From Planctomycetota bacterium (GTDB lineage Bacteria > Planctomycetota > J058 > JAJDCP01), in contig JAJDCP010000082.1 of NCBI GenBank assembly GCA_029260765.1, forward strand, positions 22,551 to 86,550: a stretch of DNA of 64,000 nucleotides, read 5' to 3'. Made by a program: the position numbers and the translations under genes. The first letter of the stretch is position 1; each line of letters starts with the position of its first letter. This document shows positions 36,551-44,121 of this stretch, piece by piece. The notes below the pieces were generated by a model, which was not told the DNA's origin, ran no database searches, and was given only the letters and a program-made list of their open reading frames with translations.

Positions 36551-38581
36551 TCAGCGCCGATACGCAGCAGCCACGCACTCTTCGAGCTCGGCCCAAAGGG
36601 CAGACGCCGGGTCCAACGGTCCGGCTTGCGCGCGGATGCGCAGCGCGCCCGCGACGGCAGCGACCGCCTTGATGGCCGGGTCGTCGCCCGAGAGAGAGGG
36701 CAAGGGCCAGGCGGCCAGCTCGGCCTGGCGCTGGTACCCCAGCTCCAGCGCGTCTACGCGGCCGCGCAAGGTTGTCGAGTTGAGGAAACCGAGCAGCGCG
36801 TCGAGACTCCAATCGCAGCCTGCACGCAGGTGCAACGAGGTCACGTCCCTGCGTTCGAAACAACCCCCAGACTCCAACGCGAACGGGCGCGGGCCGTTGC
36901 CCCAATTCGAGGTCACCAGGCGGGGACGCTCAAAGTGGGCTCGCTGACGCGGCCAATGCAGGCTGTACCAGGCGATACGCCCGCGTTGCACCTCTCTCCG
37001 CTTCTCCAGCAACGGCCGAAACCTCTCGAGGTGCCTGCGGACCGCTGGAAGCTGCTCGAGAACGTCCTCTGTACGCAAGTACAACAGCCAGAATCCGGCA
37101 GGTCGATCGATGGCAAAGGAGCGGATGTCCGAATTCCGGAAGGCGGGCACCAGCTGCGCATCTGCTTCGGGCCGCAGGCCGAGTGTGACGACTTCCGCCT
37201 CGTGCAGCAGAAAGACGCCCACTCCGGGCGCCATGTTCAGTTGGCTGGCCGCCCTGGCACTCAAACGGTCGGGGTTGGGGACGATGCCCTGTCGCAACTC
37301 CACAAGCTCCCCGAGGCGCCTCTCCCCTGCCGCAGACGCCCCTCCGGGCCCGGCCAGCAGATCGTCGCAGGCTCGCCAGCGCAGCTGCCCGATGCTCGCT
37401 GGCGCAGCGCGCACTGCCTCCAGAACCTCGGGGAGGGATTTTTTTTTCGCGCGCGGCCCCAGCGTGACACAGCGCGTGGTCGCGCCCTGCTGCTTGGAGA
37501 GCCGCAGCAGCCAGACCGAGCTGTGCTGGCCCCGGGCCTCCGGGAACACAGGATAGCGGCCGAAGTCGAGCAGACTCTCGAGGTCGCCGCAGGCGCGAAT
37601 CCTGGCGCGAAGCTGTCTGGCTCCGGCCGCCCGCAGCCAATAGGATGGGGTCAACATGCCGATGGCCCCCCCGCTGCGGGTGAGCCGCAGGGCGAGACCG
37701 ACAAAGAAGTACCAATAGTCCATGCGCGGCCCGCTGACCTCGGGGTACTGCGCCCTCAGCGGGCGGAACAGGGCCTTCCGACCGCGCTCCCCCAGATAAG
37801 GGGGGTTGCACAGCACCAGATCGAAGTCTGTACCCGACCCGGGGAAGAGCTGGCGCCAGCCCTGCACGGGATCGGCCATGATGTCTTCCGAGCGTGCCCC
37901 CCAGAGAGCGTCGGCGGAGCCCAGGGCCAGCTGCTCGATGGGCGGCTCCCCGACGAACAGCTGCAGACTGAGTTGGGCGACACAACAAGCCAGGGGGTCG
38001 AGCTCGACCCCACACAGACAGGCCTCGACCAGCTCACGACGGAGCTTGCTCGAGCTCCTTCCCGGATCGATGCGCCCCTCGAGCTCATGGACGGCGGCGA
38101 GCAGAAAGGCTCCGGCTCCCATGGCAGGGTCGAGTACCCGGGGCCGTGCCTTGCCCGGCGCAGCGATCGCCGCCAACCCACAAGCAGCCAGGTGCCTGGC
38201 CAGGCTCGGCGGGGTATAGAAGCAGCCCCGCGCCTTACGGGCCGCTCTGTGCGCCGTGTGCGGCAGTGAGCCGGGGGCGGACGCTGCCAGCTCGACCCCC
38301 GCGAGCTGCTCATACACCTGCCCCAACCACCAGGGGTTGCCCCGCGCACCGGCGCAATGCGCCCGCAGGGGTTTGAGCGCCTGAGCTACGCCAGGAAGCG
38401 CGAGCTCTGCAGCGATTCCGAGTTGCGCACATGCTTGATCGTGCAGCTTGCGGTGGGGGCACAGCTCGATGAACAGCGCGGCGAGCATAGCTCGCCGCGT
38501 CCGGTCGTTCCAGCTGTCGTGGGTCTGCGGCTCATGGCGGGCCAGGGCTGCACCCAGCTGACGGAATCCCTCCAGAATCAA
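36551..38581 (-). CDS. N6-adenine DNA methyltransferase (Eco57I/TaqI-like), apparently orphan
   Basis: Gamma-class amino-methyltransferase motifs are in order: a motif-X-like RKARGCFYTPPSLARH (115-130), AdoMet-binding DPAMGAGAFLLAAVHEL (151-167), GVELDPLACCVAQ (191-203) and the catalytic NPPY (259-262). A TaqI-type target-recognition region follows (from about 400: ELRQGIVPNPD, then FRNSDIRSF and YSLHWPRQ-like stretches). At 676 residues it lacks the N-terminal nuclease of type IIG enzymes, and no restriction gene adjoins it. It probably methylates adenine for regulation or protection. Its stop lies six bases from the convergent ArgS-like gene. Confidence 0.85.
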   Translation of the reverse strand: MILEGFRQLGAALARHEPQTHDSWNDRTRRAMLAALFIELCPHRKLHDQACAQLGIAAELALPGVAQALKPLRAHCAGARGNPWWLGQVYEQLAGVELAASAPGSLPHTAHRAARKARGCFYTPPSLARHLAACGLAAIAAPGKARPRVLDPAMGAGAFLLAAVHELEGRIDPGRSSSKLRRELVEACLCGVELDPLACCVAQLSLQLFVGEPPIEQLALGSADALWGARSEDIMADPVQGWRQLFPGSGTDFDLVLCNPPYLGERGRKALFRPLRAQYPEVSGPRMDYWYFFVGLALRLTRSGGAIGMLTPSYWLRAAGARQLRARIRACGDLESLLDFGRYPVFPEARGQHSSVWLLRLSKQQGATTRCVTLGPRAKKKSLPEVLEAVRAAPASIGQLRWRACDDLLAGPGGASAAGERRLGELVELRQGIVPNPDRLSARAASQLNMAPGVGVFLLHEAEVVTLGLRPEADAQLVPAFRNSDIRSFAIDRPAGFWLLYLRTEDVLEQLPAVRRHLERFRPLLEKRREVQRGRIAWYSLHWPRQRAHFERPRLVTSNWGNGPRPFALESGGCFERRDVTSLHLRAGCDWSLDALLGFLNSTTLRGRVDALELGYQRQAELAAWPLPSLSGDDPAIKAVAAVAGALRIRAQAGPLDPASALWAELEECVAAAYRR

Positions 38582-38596
38582 AGGGTTGCACCCGCC

Positions 38597-39043
38597 TCAG
38601 GCCAGCGCGCTCAGGATCTCGTCATTGTTGCGCTGCTGGGGAATATCGTAGTTCCAGACCTTGGCCACCTTGCCCTCTTCGTCGACCAGCACCGTCGCCC
38701 GATGCGTGATGCCCTTGTCGGCGTAGTACAGGCCGTACTGCGCGGCGACGGCGCCCTTGGGCTGGAAGTCGGCGAGCAGCGGGTAGGTGATGCCCTTGGC
38801 CTGGGCGAAAGCCTTGTGGCACCAGACCGAGTCGACCGAAACGCCGAGCACTACCGCGTTGGCGCCGTTGAACTTGCTCATGTCGTCGACAAAGCACTCG
38901 TGCTCTTTGCTGCAAACCGGCGAGAAGTCGAGCGGGTAGAAGGCGAGAATGACTTTCTTGCCCCGGTAGTCGGACAGCTTGTGGGTCTTGTCGTCACTGC
39001 CCTTCAGCTCAAAGGCGGGAGCGGGACTGCCTGCTTCGATCAT
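38597..39043 (-). CDS. Peroxiredoxin (AhpC/TSA family, AhpE/Bcp-like)
   Basis: Thioredoxin-fold peroxidase that reduces H2O2 or organic hydroperoxides. The peroxidatic Cys is in FYPLDFSPVCSKEHE, followed by GVSVDSVWCHKAFA, YPLLADFQPKGAVAAQYG and HRATVLVDEEGKVAKVW, all usual for AhpE-like members. A second Cys (VWCHK) could serve as a resolving residue. I chose the ATG at 39043, which has GGAG seven bases upstream, over a frame 28 codons longer. At 148 aa it is typical in length. It is divergent from the secreted foldase and both have good promoters in the gap. Confidence 0.92.
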   Translation of the reverse strand: MIEAGSPAPAFELKGSDDKTHKLSDYRGKKVILAFYPLDFSPVCSKEHECFVDDMSKFNGANAVVLGVSVDSVWCHKAFAQAKGITYPLLADFQPKGAVAAQYGLYYADKGITHRATVLVDEEGKVAKVWNYDIPQQRNNDEILSALA

Positions 39044-39097
39044 GACACATCTCCATGGCTGGGCGCGCGAGGATGCACGCTGAATTTGAGGCTGGGG

Positions 39098-39126
39098 AGT
39101 ATAGAAAGCCCCGCGGACTTTGTCCA
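39098..39126 (-). promoter_or_regulatory. Sigma-70-like promoter for the peroxiredoxin gene
   Basis: On the minus strand: TGGACA (39126-39121), a 17-base spacer, TATACT (39103-39098). Both hexamers match 5 of 6, among the best in the window. Confidence 0.6.
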
Positions 39127-39149
39127 TAGTTCATCCGGCCTGCGGAACG

Positions 39150-39178
39150 TTGACACGGCCGTACGCGCAGCATACACT
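39150..39178 (+). promoter_or_regulatory. Sigma-70-like promoter for the foldase gene
   Basis: A perfect TTGACA (39150-39155), a 17-base spacer and TACACT (39173-39178), 40 bases before a TTG start with an AGAGG site. Confidence 0.6.
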
Positions 39179-39217
39179 GGCGCCGTTGTGGATCAGATAT
39201 AGACTTCAGAGGTCAAG

Positions 39218-40138
39218 TTGAATCAGCCCCTGCAGGCATTCTCCCTCTACACCCGAGCCTGGTTCCTCGTCCTGGCCTGTTGTGTTGTCTCGGTGTCCGG
39301 CCAGGACGGTGTGGTCGCCGAGGTCGACGGGCATCCTTTCGATCAGGCAGAGCTCGAGCACCGCCTGTTCGCCAGGCTCGGACGCCAGTTTACCCAGTAC
39401 TGCATCGACCTGTACCTCTACGAGCGCGAGGCTGAGCGGCGCGGATTGCGCGTCGAGGATGGAGAGCTTGAGGTCTTTGTCGAGCTGCGGGCTGCCGAGG
39501 CGGAACAGGCTGCTGGAGGCAAGCAGGCCTACCTTGAACTGCTGGCAGCCCAAGGCTCAAGTCCTGAGGCCGAGAAGCAGCGGCTGCGAGAAGACGGCCG
39601 GCCGCTGTTGCTGGCGCAGAAGCTCGTGCGGACCGAACGGGTGCGCGACGAGGCTCTGCGCATCGCTTTTGAGCTGCGCTACGGGGCGATGCTGCACGCG
39701 CGCCACATCCTGGTGCGCTTCGAGGTGCCTGAGGACGAAGACAGCGTCTATGTTGCCATGCAGTGTGAAGAGCGCTTGCGGCGCCTTGCTGAGAAGCTCG
39801 AAAATGGGGCCTCCTTCGCCAAATTGGCTGAGGAGTATTCGGAAGATCCCGTCACGCGCGCCGTCGGTGGAGACCTGGGACCCTTGCTGATCGCCGAGCT
39901 CGACGCCTCGGTCGCCGCGGCCATCCAGGAGGTTCCAGAAGGCCGCTGGAGCGAGCCCGTCCAGTCGGGACAGGGCTTCCACATCGTCTATGTAGAGAAG
40001 CGCCAGGATGCGACCCAGCGCTTCGAAGATGTTGTCGCCGACATCCGGCGGGAGCTTTTGCTGCCCGAAGTCGGCGAGGAAGAGATGGAGAGCCTGACGA
40101 GGCGCTTGCGCGCGCAGGCAGATATACGATGGAATTGA
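39218..40138 (+). CDS. Exported parvulin-type peptidyl-prolyl isomerase (PrsA/SurA-like)
   Basis: A signal sequence (WFLVLACCVVSVSG) precedes a SurA/PrsA-like helical chaperone part (VAEVDGHPFDQAELEHRLF; residues 32-155). A parvulin domain follows: LHARHILVRFEV near 157, FAKLAEEYSEDPVTRAVGG, and GRWSEPVQSGQGFHIVYVEK. It would act outside the cytoplasmic membrane to fold exported proteins. The TTG at 39218 follows AGAGG and a strong promoter. The Cys pair before the cleavage region (LACC) leaves a lipoprotein possible but the lipobox is not convincing. It lies upstream of rnfD, separated by a hairpin. Confidence 0.9.
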   Translation: MNQPLQAFSLYTRAWFLVLACCVVSVSGQDGVVAEVDGHPFDQAELEHRLFARLGRQFTQYCIDLYLYEREAERRGLRVEDGELEVFVELRAAEAEQAAGGKQAYLELLAAQGSSPEAEKQRLREDGRPLLLAQKLVRTERVRDEALRIAFELRYGAMLHARHILVRFEVPEDEDSVYVAMQCEERLRRLAEKLENGASFAKLAEEYSEDPVTRAVGGDLGPLLIAELDASVAAAIQEVPEGRWSEPVQSGQGFHIVYVEKRQDATQRFEDVVADIRRELLLPEVGEEEMESLTRRLRAQADIRWN

Positions 40139-40183
40139 GGAACTGAGACGCTAACCAGGTATTCCGGTTGAGCTTGCAGCGAC

Positions 40184-40207
40184 GCCGTCCGCCCAGAGGC
40201 GGATGGC
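40184..40207 (+). terminator. Strong hairpin after the foldase gene
   Basis: A 10-bp stem GCCGTCCGCC / GGCGGATGGC with one G-T pair and a CAGA tetraloop, followed by CTTGTACTTT. The T tract is imperfect, so it may instead be a structured leader for rnfD. Confidence 0.45.
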
Positions 40208-40255
40208 CTTGTACTTTGCGGCGGCTCTCCGGACACCGCAGAAGGAACGCACCCG

Positions 40256-41779
40256 ATGCGCCAACTTCTAGTTTCGAGCTCGCCCCATATCAAGACGAGC
40301 GAAAACGTCCCCAAGATCATGTGGACGGTCGTTGTAGCGCTCGTTCCGGCGTGGCTTGCCGGGATCTACTTCTACGGCATCGGCGCTCTGGCGCTGGGCC
40401 TGTCGTGCATCCTGCTCTCGATGCTCTTCGAGTACGCCATCGTCTACATCCGGACGAAACCGATGCCCAAGGGCGCGGTTCCGCGCAACGACCCGTTCAC
40501 GCTCGCGGCGACGGGGGAAGTCAGCGCTCGCGAGGTGGCCCTGGCCGAGCAGAAAAAAGCCGAGCTTGAGGCACACCCGCCGAAACAGAGCTTCTTTTCC
40601 AGCCATCGTCACCAGCAAGCCTGGAAGACCTGCATCGACGGCAGCGCTGCCGTCACGGGCCTTCTGTTTGCGATGATCATCAAGCCGAACACGCTGTACT
40701 GGGTGACCGCCCAGGGCGAGGGTGTCAGCGAATGGTACGTGGTGGCCTTCGGCTGCTTCTTCGCCATCGCGTTGACCAAGCACCTGTTCGGTGGTCTCGG
40801 CTGCAACATCTGGAATCCGGCGCTCGCCGCGCGGGCATTCGTGCAGATCTCGTACGGAAAAGAAGTCAACGGCAAGTTCCTGCACCCCTTCTCCTGGATT
40901 GGGGAGAAGAGCCAGGCGTTCTTCGCACAGGCCAGCCAGCTGTCCGCAGACGTCCCCGGGCCCGACGAGGCCGCCAAACTCGGCGTCGACGCCATCACGC
41001 GCTCGACCCCCCTGGAGTGGTACAAACAGGGCAAGATCGTCTGGTCACTCGCCCAGGACAAGATCAGCCAGATCGCTGACGTCTTGCCCAAAGGCGACGG
41101 GACCGGCTTCAATCTGACCAAGCTTCCGAAGGTCTTGAGCAGCTACCTGCAGCACGGTGGAGATATGACCGCCGCCGCTGCGGACCTGCACACCAACGGT
41201 GTGCTGCCGGCGATGAGCAGCGAGCAGATCGAGGTCGCCTCGCGCACGATCTATGACGGACTCTGGACCAACATGGTCGATATGCTTCCGCACCACTGGT
41301 TGGGCGGCACCGCAGGCAGCATGGGCGAGACATCTGCGGTGTTGCTGTTGATCGGCGGTGTGTTCCTGTGGGCAAAAGGCTACCTCGACTGGCGCGTGCC
41401 GATCGGATTCCTGGCGACAGTTGCGCTGATGAGCCTGGTGGTTCCGTACAAAGACTACAGCTATGGTTTTGCCTTTCTGCAGCCTGAGCACATGTGGTAC
41501 AAAGCCGCGTTCCATCTGGGCGCCGGCGGCTTGATGCTCGGGGCCTGGTTTATGGCCACCGACATGGTGAGTTCGCCGGTCAGCAAGTTGGGGAACCTGA
41601 TCTTTGGCATAGGCTGCGGCATTCTCACGGTGGTGATCCGACAGTTCGCGGCGTACCCAGAAGGGGTGTGTTACGCCATCCTGATCATGAACACCGTGAC
41701 GCCGATGATCGACCGCTTTACCAAGCCTCGAGTCTTCGGCACCAAGACCGGCGCCAAGAAGGAGGCTGCCAAGAAATGA
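40256..41779 (+). CDS. rnfD: Rnf electron-transport complex membrane subunit D (RnfD/NqrB family)
   Basis: A multi-spanning membrane protein of the NqrB/RnfD family, part of the complex coupling ferredoxin:NAD electron flow to ion pumping. Signatures seen are DGSAAVTGLLFAMIIKP, KHLFGGLGCNIWNPALAARA, a covalent-FMN region ITRSTPLEW (the usual SGAT has become RST), GGTAGSMGETSAVLLLIGG and ATDMVSSPVSKLGNLIFG. At 507 aa it is longer than the usual 330-400. The extra length is in a loop after the first helices (EVALAEQKKAELEAH) and in the region between the FMN motif and GGTAG. The start has an AGAAGGAA site. It overlaps rnfG by four bases (ATGA). Subunits A, B, C and E are not in the window. Confidence 0.9.
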   Translation: MRQLLVSSSPHIKTSENVPKIMWTVVVALVPAWLAGIYFYGIGALALGLSCILLSMLFEYAIVYIRTKPMPKGAVPRNDPFTLAATGEVSAREVALAEQKKAELEAHPPKQSFFSSHRHQQAWKTCIDGSAAVTGLLFAMIIKPNTLYWVTAQGEGVSEWYVVAFGCFFAIALTKHLFGGLGCNIWNPALAARAFVQISYGKEVNGKFLHPFSWIGEKSQAFFAQASQLSADVPGPDEAAKLGVDAITRSTPLEWYKQGKIVWSLAQDKISQIADVLPKGDGTGFNLTKLPKVLSSYLQHGGDMTAAAADLHTNGVLPAMSSEQIEVASRTIYDGLWTNMVDMLPHHWLGGTAGSMGETSAVLLLIGGVFLWAKGYLDWRVPIGFLATVALMSLVVPYKDYSYGFAFLQPEHMWYKAAFHLGAGGLMLGAWFMATDMVSSPVSKLGNLIFGIGCGILTVVIRQFAAYPEGVCYAILIMNTVTPMIDRFTKPRVFGTKTGAKKEAAKK

Positions 41780-43428
41780 GCCGCAAGAAAAAGAGCAAGG
41801 CGAAAGCCCCCAAGAGCAAGGCCGCCAAGGCCAAGAAACCCGACAAGCCGGAAGCGGGGACCGACGCGGCTGCGGCCGATGCGTCCGCTGAGAAGGCGGA
41901 CGCAAAGAAGGCCAAAAAACCTGCCAAGAAGGCTGCCAGCAAGAAGGCCAAGAAGACCCCCAGCAAGAAGGCCAAGAAGACGCCCAGCAAGAAGGCCAAG
42001 AAGACCCCAGCTGAGGAGAAGCCCAAGGCTGAAGAGAAGCCCGAGGCTGAAGAGCAGCCCAAGGCCGAGGAGAAGCCCAAGGCTGAAGAGCAGCCCAAGG
42101 CTGAAGAGCAGCCCAAGGCCGAAGAGAAACCCAAGGCCGAAGAGAAGCCCGAGGCTGAAGAGAAGCCCAAGGCCGAAGACAAGCCCAAGGCCGAAGACAA
42201 GCCCAAGGCCGAAGAGCAGCCCAAGGCCGAAGAGAAGCCCAAGACCGAAGAGCAGCCCAAGACCGAAGAGAAGCCCAAGGCCGAAGAGAAGCCCAAGGCC
42301 GAAGAGAAGCCCAAGGCCGAAGAGCAGCCCAAGGCCGAAGAGCAGCCCAAGGCCGAAGAGAAACCCAAGGCCGAAGAGCAGCCCAAGGCCGAAGAGAAGC
42401 CCGAGGCCAAGGATGCAGCAGCCGCCGCCGCCACAGATGATGCCAGCTCGGCTGCTGCCGACGAACCCGCCGCCCCCAAAACCTGGTTCGAGCAGCTCGA
42501 CCCACGCATACGCTTCACGTCCGCACTCACGGCCGTCTGTGTTGTCTGCGTGCTGGCAGTGATGCTGATCTTGAGCTTGACCGACAGCACGATCAAAGAG
42601 CAGAAACAAGGCAAAGAGAAAGAGGCTCTCGCCAAGGTTCTGGGGGGATCTCCAGAGGACATCCTGCTCAAGTACCGTGAATGCCGCATGGAAGACGGCT
42701 TCCCCTTGGACATGAAGGTGTACAACGATCCGCGCGGCATCGCAGCCTACCAATTCTCGGTGATCGGCTACGAAGGAGCCGTCGAGCTGATGGTTGGTAT
42801 CAGCGGTGACACCGTACTGGGCCTTTCGATTCCCACCCAGAAGGAGACTCCGGGTCTCGGTGCACGCGTGATCGAGGTCAAGACTTCAGGAACCTGGTGG
42901 GACGTCGTGCTCGCCGATTCGGCGACCCGCATCGTGCTCAGCCTGCTCCTCGTTCTGCTGGCTGGTTGGAGTGGTTGGAACCTGATCAGGATCATGCAGG
43001 CGCGCAAGAATCCCCTCAACCCCATCGTGCGCCCCGACCTGATCCAGGTCTCCGTGTGGACCGTGCTCACCCTGGCCTTCCTGGGACTGGCGATGGCTGC
43101 GGCCTCGAACTACAGTTGGACAGCCGGCAATGACGGCGAGGACCAGGGGCCGCGACGTCCCTGGTTCCAGAACCAGTTCTCCGACCCGCCACGGACGAAG
43201 GCGAACCTGGTGCGGGCCTCGACCGAAGAGCTCAGCCCGAACCACATTGCATCGTTGTCCGGTGCGACCATCACTTCGACGGCTGTGGTCGACGGCGTGA
43301 ATGAGATCCTCGAAATCGCGCAGCAGATGCGGTCCGACGAGCTCTACGAGAAGCTGCTCCAGATCCCGGAAGCGGGCGAGACCGATAGCGCGGAAGAGGA
43401 TTCCAGCGAGGGAGACTCCTCAAAATGA
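41776..43428 (+). CDS. rnfG: Rnf complex FMN-binding subunit G with Lys/Glu-rich N-terminus and split FMN domain
   Basis: It starts in an ATGA overlap with rnfD. Residues 1-220 are a Lys/Ala/Pro/Glu low-complexity region, the end of it made of (K/Q)PKAEE hexapeptides. A membrane helix (about 246-270) and the FMN_bind domain follow: GYEGAVELMVGISGDTVLGL, KETPGLGARVIE (near 357-368) and the covalent-flavin motif SGATITSTAVVDGVN (near 495). Between those halves lie two further hydrophobic helices (about 383-404 and 425-445) joined by a basic loop (RIMQARKNPLNPIVRPD). Ordinary RnfG has one anchor helix and an uninterrupted domain of about 200 residues. Positive-inside reasoning would place the loop in the cytoplasm and both FMN halves outside. 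It overlaps scpB by four bases. Confidence 0.88.
   Translation: MSRKKKSKAKAPKSKAAKAKKPDKPEAGTDAAAADASAEKADAKKAKKPAKKAASKKAKKTPSKKAKKTPSKKAKKTPAEEKPKAEEKPEAEEQPKAEEKPKAEEQPKAEEQPKAEEKPKAEEKPEAEEKPKAEDKPKAEDKPKAEEQPKAEEKPKTEEQPKTEEKPKAEEKPKAEEKPKAEEQPKAEEQPKAEEKPKAEEQPKAEEKPEAKDAAAAAATDDASSAAADEPAAPKTWFEQLDPRIRFTSALTAVCVVCVLAVMLILSLTDSTIKEQKQGKEKEALAKVLGGSPEDILLKYRECRMEDGFPLDMKVYNDPRGIAAYQFSVIGYEGAVELMVGISGDTVLGLSIPTQKETPGLGARVIEVKTSGTWWDVVLADSATRIVLSLLLVLLAGWSGWNLIRIMQARKNPLNPIVRPDLIQVSVWTVLTLAFLGLAMAAASNYSWTAGNDGEDQGPRRPWFQNQFSDPPRTKANLVRASTEELSPNHIASLSGATITSTAVVDGVNEILEIAQQMRSDELYEKLLQIPEAGETDSAEEDSSEGDSSK
42010..42411 (+). repeat. 18-bp coding minisatellite in rnfG
   Basis: About 22 copies of an 18-bp unit (GCCGAAGAGAAGCCCAAG and variants) encode AEEKPK/AEEQPK hexapeptides. 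The array is in frame throughout and gives long shadow frames on both strands. Confidence 0.85.
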
Positions 43429-44060
43429 GCTCGCTCGACAGCAAGCTTGCAGAGCAGGTCCCCAAAAAGGACCCGCAGCCATCCAAGCCTCCTCGGCCAA
43501 CCCGGGAGCGCTTGCTGCCGCTGCTCGAGGCGCTTCTGTTTGTCAGCGGCCGGGCGCTGTCTGCGGACTCTCTGGCGCAGGCCATTCCCGGTGTCGGCAA
43601 GATCGGCGTTGAGAGGGCGATGGACGCGCTCGGGAAGCAGCTTCTCGATCAACAGCGGGGACTCCGGCTCGGGCGCGTTGCGGGCGGCTACAGACTCGAG
43701 ACAAACCCCGACTTCGCGCCGTACATAGCCCGACTCGGCAAGATCCGTCGCGAAGAGCTGTTGTCCCGCGCGGCGTTGGAGACCCTGGCCGTGGTCGCCT
43801 ACCGGCAGGAAATCACCAAGGCAGAGATCGAGGCGATTCGCGGAGTCGATGCCTCATCATCTTTGCGCTTGCTGCTCGATCGCAGCTTGATCCGCGTGGC
43901 AGGTCGGGCGAAACGCCCCGGGCGACCCCTGTTGTATGCCACCTCCCGCCGTTTCCTCGAGCGCTTCGGGCTGAACTCGCTCGAGGACCTTCCGCCACAG
44001 CCGGAGCTCCCCGGGCAACTGCCTCGGGCTCTGCTACCCAAGGACACCACCGACAGCTAA
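43425..44060 (+). CDS. scpB: Segregation and condensation protein ScpB
   Basis: ScpB is the winged-helix kleisin-partner of the SMC-ScpA complex that compacts and segregates the chromosome. Family signatures are LLEALLFVSGRALSADSLA, LRLGRVAGGYRLETNP, LETLAVVAYRQEITKAEIEA followed by IRGV, and RPLLYATSRRFLERFGLNSL then EDLP. Its 211 residues are usual for the family. It starts in an ATGA overlap with rnfG, an odd partner; scpA is not adjacent. The N-terminal 25 residues are charged and probably disordered. Confidence 0.93.
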   Translation: MSSLDSKLAEQVPKKDPQPSKPPRPTRERLLPLLEALLFVSGRALSADSLAQAIPGVGKIGVERAMDALGKQLLDQQRGLRLGRVAGGYRLETNPDFAPYIARLGKIRREELLSRAALETLAVVAYRQEITKAEIEAIRGVDASSSLRLLLDRSLIRVAGRAKRPGRPLLYATSRRFLERFGLNSLEDLPPQPELPGQLPRALLPKDTTDS

Positions 44061-44121
44061 ACCCTGTTTTGCAAACCTGATCGACGCCGCGGGACGCGTC
44101 GTCGATGGAGAAAGAACCGTC

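Noticed and set aside
41045..42753. Long minus-strand frames reading PWASLRPWA and GLGLLFGLG repeats
   Set aside because: They are complements of the AEEKPK minisatellite in rnfG.
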